Shown: in pieces, positions 61,150-64,000 of the stretch
Position numbering within the stretch: position 1 is the first letter of the stretch
Layout: each line of letters starts with the position of its first letter
DNA from: Unio delphinus
Taxonomy: Eukaryota; Mollusca; Bivalvia; Unionida; Unionidae
Length of the DNA stretch: 64,000 nucleotides
Assembly (NCBI GenBank): GCA_029339505.1
Contig: JAQISU010000179.1
Span: forward strand, 16,492,001 to 16,556,000
Direction of reading: 5' to 3'
Notes under the pieces: generated by a model
What the model was told of the DNA's origin: nothing
The model's input: the letters and a program-made list of their open reading frames with translations, nothing else
Databases searched by the model: none
Program-made: the position numbers and the translations under genes

Positions 61150-61554
61150 ATGAATCACTGCAAGTGGCTTATGATTGGATCAGTAATCCCGTGTAACAAA
61201 TCATGCAGAAATGAGTTCTGTGGGTATCATATGCAAAGCTTTCGTCGTGGAAGCCTTGGTCCGTTACCGTGTATACGATGTGGAGTTGGGGTTAGGGGAA
61301 AATCTCAGTTGTGTTTGAATTGCGGTGGTAAGCGATACAGGGAGTTGAAGCGTTATTATGATAAAAGAATAAAAAATGGACAATCAATCAGAAATTTTAA
61401 CCCTGACGCTGACATAGTCAGTATTCTTGACGCTGACAAAGTCAGTATTCTTGACGCTGACAAAGTCAGTATCAAGGATAAAATCATAAGAACTCCTCAA
61501 GACTACATCGAAAGATTTATCATTAAACCAAACGATGAATTAGACAAACAATAG
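61150..61554 (+). CDS. Cys-rich putative zinc-binding protein, copy 3
   Basis: 134 residues. The Cys/His pattern matches copy 1 ('CKW', 'CNKSC', 'EFCGYH', 'CIRCG', 'CLNCGG'). Between the basic 'KRYRELKRYYDKR' and the tail there is an extra segment with three 8-residue repeats ('DADKVSIL'), coded by a 24-bp tandem repeat (about 61405-61475) absent from copy 1. The core is therefore conserved while the linker varies. Function unknown. Confidence 0.72.
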   Translation: MNHCKWLMIGSVIPCNKSCRNEFCGYHMQSFRRGSLGPLPCIRCGVGVRGKSQLCLNCGGKRYRELKRYYDKRIKNGQSIRNFNPDADIVSILDADKVSILDADKVSIKDKIIRTPQDYIERFIIKPNDELDKQ

Positions 61555-61568
61555 TATTATGTATACGA

Positions 61569-62048
61569 ATGAACCAAGAATTCAGACAACACCCTGTGAT
61601 CACAAATTATGAAGCATCCAGTGATGGTGTTGTTAGAAACCGCAGACTGAAGAAATCAGTTGGTGCTGACAATGGTATGGGGTATTTGGTGTTTACTGTT
61701 GGCGGGGAGAAGAGATATCTCAATCATCGTTTCGTGTATGAGTGTTTTTATGGATTGATCGAGGATGATTTTGTTATTGATCATATCGATTCTAATCCCA
61801 AAAACAATTCTTTATCAAATCTGCAGGCTATCACACAAAGTGAAAATTCCGAACGAGGGGGGACTGGGAAATACTCGAAAAAAGCGAGACCTGTGAAATC
61901 TTTGAATACGATAACTAAAGAAGAAAAAATATTTCAATCAATGAATGAAGCCGGTAAATTTTTCGATATTTGTATATCCTCAGTACGATTCGTTGCAGAG
62001 GGAATAACCAAAACGGCGATTTCAAAAAAGACAGGACAGAAAATTTGA
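61569..62048 (+). CDS. HNH endonuclease with NUMOD-type domains, copy 3
   Basis: 159 residues, intact. A NUMOD4-like start ('YEASSDGVVRNRR') is followed by the HNH core 'VIDHIDSNPKNNS' with 'NLQAI' and 'QSEN'. The C-terminal NUMOD1/IENR1-like helix-turn-helix reads 'FQSMNEAGKFFDICISSVRF'. These are the parts of phage- and virus-borne homing-type HNH nucleases: DNA recognition by the flanking modules, single-strand or double-strand cleavage by HNH. It is the second, unrelated HNH in this element. The gene begins 14 nt after the Cys-rich stop, suggesting co-transcription. Confidence 0.85.
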   Translation: MNQEFRQHPVITNYEASSDGVVRNRRLKKSVGADNGMGYLVFTVGGEKRYLNHRFVYECFYGLIEDDFVIDHIDSNPKNNSLSNLQAITQSENSERGGTGKYSKKARPVKSLNTITKEEKIFQSMNEAGKFFDICISSVRFVAEGITKTAISKKTGQKI

Positions 62049-62107
62049 TTTAGTTATGTCTAATGCGTCATATTTTTCATTTAGAAATATATAATTGTTA
62101 TAGAATA

Positions 62108-62464
62108 ATGAATTCTGAAAACATGAATAGCATCATATCCGAGATTTCAAAATTGAAAAGTTGGGATATTGAACTATCAGATGGTTTAAATCCTGATCAA
62201 ATCATGTCTGATTTTCAGGACATAGAATACGGAGTTAACAACAATAAATACATGCTACCAAAGAAGTATGCGCTCATCAAAAGAATTCAGAATTCTATTA
62301 AGGACTCTCTCGCATTTTCCAGTGACGTAAGTGTATTCGCTCCGTTGTATACCATCGTAGAACGAATACGAAAAGAATTGGGGTACGAATACGAATTGAA
62401 AAAGGAGGTTAATTCTAAAGTTAGAAACCTACGGGCGTTAATTCAAGAAAATGAACAATTTTGA
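62108..62464 (+). CDS. Conserved small Polinton protein, copy 3
   Basis: 118 residues, intact. I chose the ATG at 62108 because copy 1 starts at the equivalent point; an in-frame ATG at 62063 would add 15 residues. Predicted helical: 'NSIISEISKLKSWDIEL', 'DIEYGVNNNKYMLPKKYALI', 'NSKVRNLRALI'. No motif or family recognised. Confidence 0.7.
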   Translation: MNSENMNSIISEISKLKSWDIELSDGLNPDQIMSDFQDIEYGVNNNKYMLPKKYALIKRIQNSIKDSLAFSSDVSVFAPLYTIVERIRKELGYEYELKKEVNSKVRNLRALIQENEQF

Positions 62465-62756
62465 TTGACCAACCATTTATCATTATTTGATTGTGACCGT
62501 CCCTCAGAGAGATTTTAATTTTTTTTTAGCATTTTTTGATTAAAACTGTTGAAATCAGTGAATAAAAAATTGATGGCTGGTTCGGATTGATCAAGGGAAA
62601 AGTGTGGAAAGTGTCATAATTATTATTTTATATACAATTTGGACACTTTCCACATCAATGATAGAGATGTTAAAACACTTCCATGACCATCCGATGGTGT
62701 TAGGTCGGGATTGAAAAATTGTTTTGCAATTGAAAAATTGTTTCTGATTTTAAATA
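62465..62756. other. Intergenic region with a hairpin and leader motifs
   Basis: No gene. TGTGGAAAGTGTC (62603-62615) faces GACACTTTCCACA (62642-62654), a perfect 13-bp inverted repeat with a 26-base AT-rich loop. Just before the next ATG lies 'TTGAAAAATTGTTTCTGATT', which recurs before the ATG at 63809. Confidence 0.7.
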
Positions 62757-63746
62757 ATGGTCAATGAAGCATTAACAACCCGATTGGCTCGTGAACGACT
62801 GGATGCAATCAGGAGATTTGTACCAATTCGTGACTCTGTACGGAATAAACTACAACAACGACAGAGTCTTCAGACTGATTTTGCTATGGGATCCGAAGAA
62901 TTGTTTAAACCAGTAACCACAGCAACGAAGGGGATAGAGCGTGCTATACTGGGAGATGTTCCCGAGACGGGAAAATCTGTTATTGGTGAACTCGAAAAAA
63001 TAGCGAAAACTGAACAAACAGAACAAATAGAACAAATAGAATCAAAAAGAACAGTTGATGATTTACGCGTGAGATTTACCGAGACCGGGTTAGCAGCAAT
63101 TGATGAGACTAAACTAGCAGATATTCCTGCGCTTGTTGTTACGACTTATGAAAACAGAAAAAAAATGTTGAAACCAGAACATCATAAATATGTTAGAAAT
63201 ATAACTCACTGGGCTGATATATTCTATAAGATCAAAACTGAAAAAAGTCAAATTAAGACAGATAGTCCATCATACAATGGATATATCAATGCGGTGGGTA
63301 ACGTGTATAAACGATTTGAAGAACAAAAACAAAAACAAAAACCACCAAAATTGCAAAGGCGGCGACAGCAACCTGCAAAGAAACTACTCTACTCACCTAA
63401 AAAACAACTACCACCTGATGATGATATTCTTGATTATTTACAAAAAGCCAATTTAGACGAAATGGAAAAAAGGGATGAAGCAACTGGTTATAGCGGAAGT
63501 GGATTGCAAGATTCCAGTGAGAATCCAAGGATTGGAAACTCAAAGAGTTTCTGCCCTGGTAGTGTTATCAATGATATATCACGATTAGAAGTTCTTGTAG
63601 GAGGTTTCCGAGCTGGAAATAACTCACCGGAAATAATTAATGAAGCAGCTGATATCTGTAGACGATTATTTCAGGGTGGTATCATGGATATCAAAACATA
63701 TCGAGATTTCATTGACGAGTTAGTAGAGGATTATCACAGTGATTAA
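62757..63746 (+). CDS. Conserved Polinton virion-associated protein, copy 3
   Basis: 329 residues, intact. Basic helical N-terminus ('TTRLARERLDAIRRF'), a low-complexity Glu/Gln stretch, a middle domain ('HKYVRNITHWADIFYKI'), and a Lys/Gln/Pro-rich linker. The C-terminal block 'DISRLEVLVGG ... NNSPEIINEAADICRRLF' is strongly conserved with copy 1. It heads the virion-gene block. Likely structural by position; no named family recognised. Confidence 0.75.
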   Translation: MVNEALTTRLARERLDAIRRFVPIRDSVRNKLQQRQSLQTDFAMGSEELFKPVTTATKGIERAILGDVPETGKSVIGELEKIAKTEQTEQIEQIESKRTVDDLRVRFTETGLAAIDETKLADIPALVVTTYENRKKMLKPEHHKYVRNITHWADIFYKIKTEKSQIKTDSPSYNGYINAVGNVYKRFEEQKQKQKPPKLQRRRQQPAKKLLYSPKKQLPPDDDILDYLQKANLDEMEKRDEATGYSGSGLQDSSENPRIGNSKSFCPGSVINDISRLEVLVGGFRAGNNSPEIINEAADICRRLFQGGIMDIKTYRDFIDELVEDYHSD

Positions 63747-63808
63747 TCACCGGGATTGAATAAAAACGCTAGCGTTTCCAATTGAAAAATGGTTTCTGAT
63801 TTCAAATA

Positions 63809-64000
63809 ATGATCATACACTACAATCATGATAAACCAACCCCCGTCTACGTAGTTAATTCACGGTTTCCAGTTTATAGAGCATACTACGGAGATGGTTT
63901 AGGCAATACCATTGCAGGGTTATTTGCGAGAATGGCTCCAAAAGTGATGCCGTTGGCTAAACAACTAGGAATGAAAGCAATTGAAGTTATTCGTGATAAG
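63809..64000 (+). CDS. Small amphipathic virion protein (pVI/pX-like), copy 3, cut by window end
   Basis: Starts at the ATG at 63809 and is open to the end of the window (64 codons). It matches the copy 1 gene at 11952, with Tyr where copy 1 has the nonsense TAA. 'YYGDGLGNTIAGLFARMAPK' shows the Gly-rich turn and amphipathic helix. The preceding bases share a leader motif with the gene at 62757. Confidence 0.7.
   Translation, partial: MIIHYNHDKPTPVYVVNSRFPVYRAYYGDGLGNTIAGLFARMAPKVMPLAKQLGMKAIEVIRDK

Larger units (their letters stand above)
54900..64000 (+). mobile_element. Polinton/Maverick copy 3, left 9.1 kb, continues past the window
   Basis: Starts AGCAGCAGAGAGGGTGAA exactly where the LTR sequence breaks off. 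It carries ATPase, zinc ribbon, PLA2, integrase (one nonsense codon), HNH, PolB-helicase (open over 1197 codons), Cys-rich protein, HNH/NUMOD, two small conserved proteins and the start of the pVI/pX-like gene. It has the fewest lesions of the three copies. Because it lies in a young LTR it is a late insertion. Confidence 0.95.

Overview
The window is animal nuclear DNA. It shows spliced exons, very long introns, AT-rich non-coding sequence, tRNA-derived SINEs, LINE remnants and layered transposons. The host looks like a lophotrochozoan, probably a mollusc. That is an inference from the repeat types, not a proof. No bacterial operons, rRNA, tRNA genes or CRISPR arrays were seen.

Host gene: four short minus-strand exons (46696-46771, 39341-39506, 35516-35590, 19094-19280) join in phase. 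Together they encode part of the thioester domain of a complement C3 / alpha-2-macroglobulin family protein. Their introns hold most of the window; the one between 35.5 and 19.3 kb is about 16 kb.

Three copies of one Polinton/Maverick (adintovirus-like) family dominate the rest. Copy 1 (1953-17779) is complete end to end, with 229-bp terminal inverted repeats and a 5-bp target duplication, and it sits inside a Tigger/pogo-like DNA transposon (162-17934). Copy 2 (23211 to about 29320) is a left-end fragment in a host intron. Copy 3 (54900 to past the window end) lies inside the 3' LTR of a Gypsy retrotransposon. The shared gene order is: packaging ATPase (-), tiny zinc-ribbon protein (+), parvovirus-VP1-type phospholipase A2 (+), retrovirus-like integrase (+), HNH nuclease and PolB-SF1 helicase (-), Cys-rich protein (+), HNH/NUMOD nuclease (+), small conserved proteins, virion proteins, adenain-like protease, repeat-rich fibre-like protein, membrane protein and penton-like minor capsid protein. 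ATPase is intact in all three copies and PolB-helicase is long and open in copy 3. The integrase is broken in every copy, each time by a different lesion.

Retrotransposon at 47140-54899: an LTR element with gag-protease followed directly by integrase, then only the last residues of RNase H. This is the integrase-before-RT order of the Gmr1-like Gypsy lineage with RT-RNase H deleted. Its 3' LTR is split by an unclassified DNA transposon (52165-54569) and then by Polinton copy 3, which gives a clear order of events.

The remaining sequence is intronic. It holds LINE, SINE, MITE and pogo fragments, several minisatellites, and (TA)n and (TAA)n arrays.
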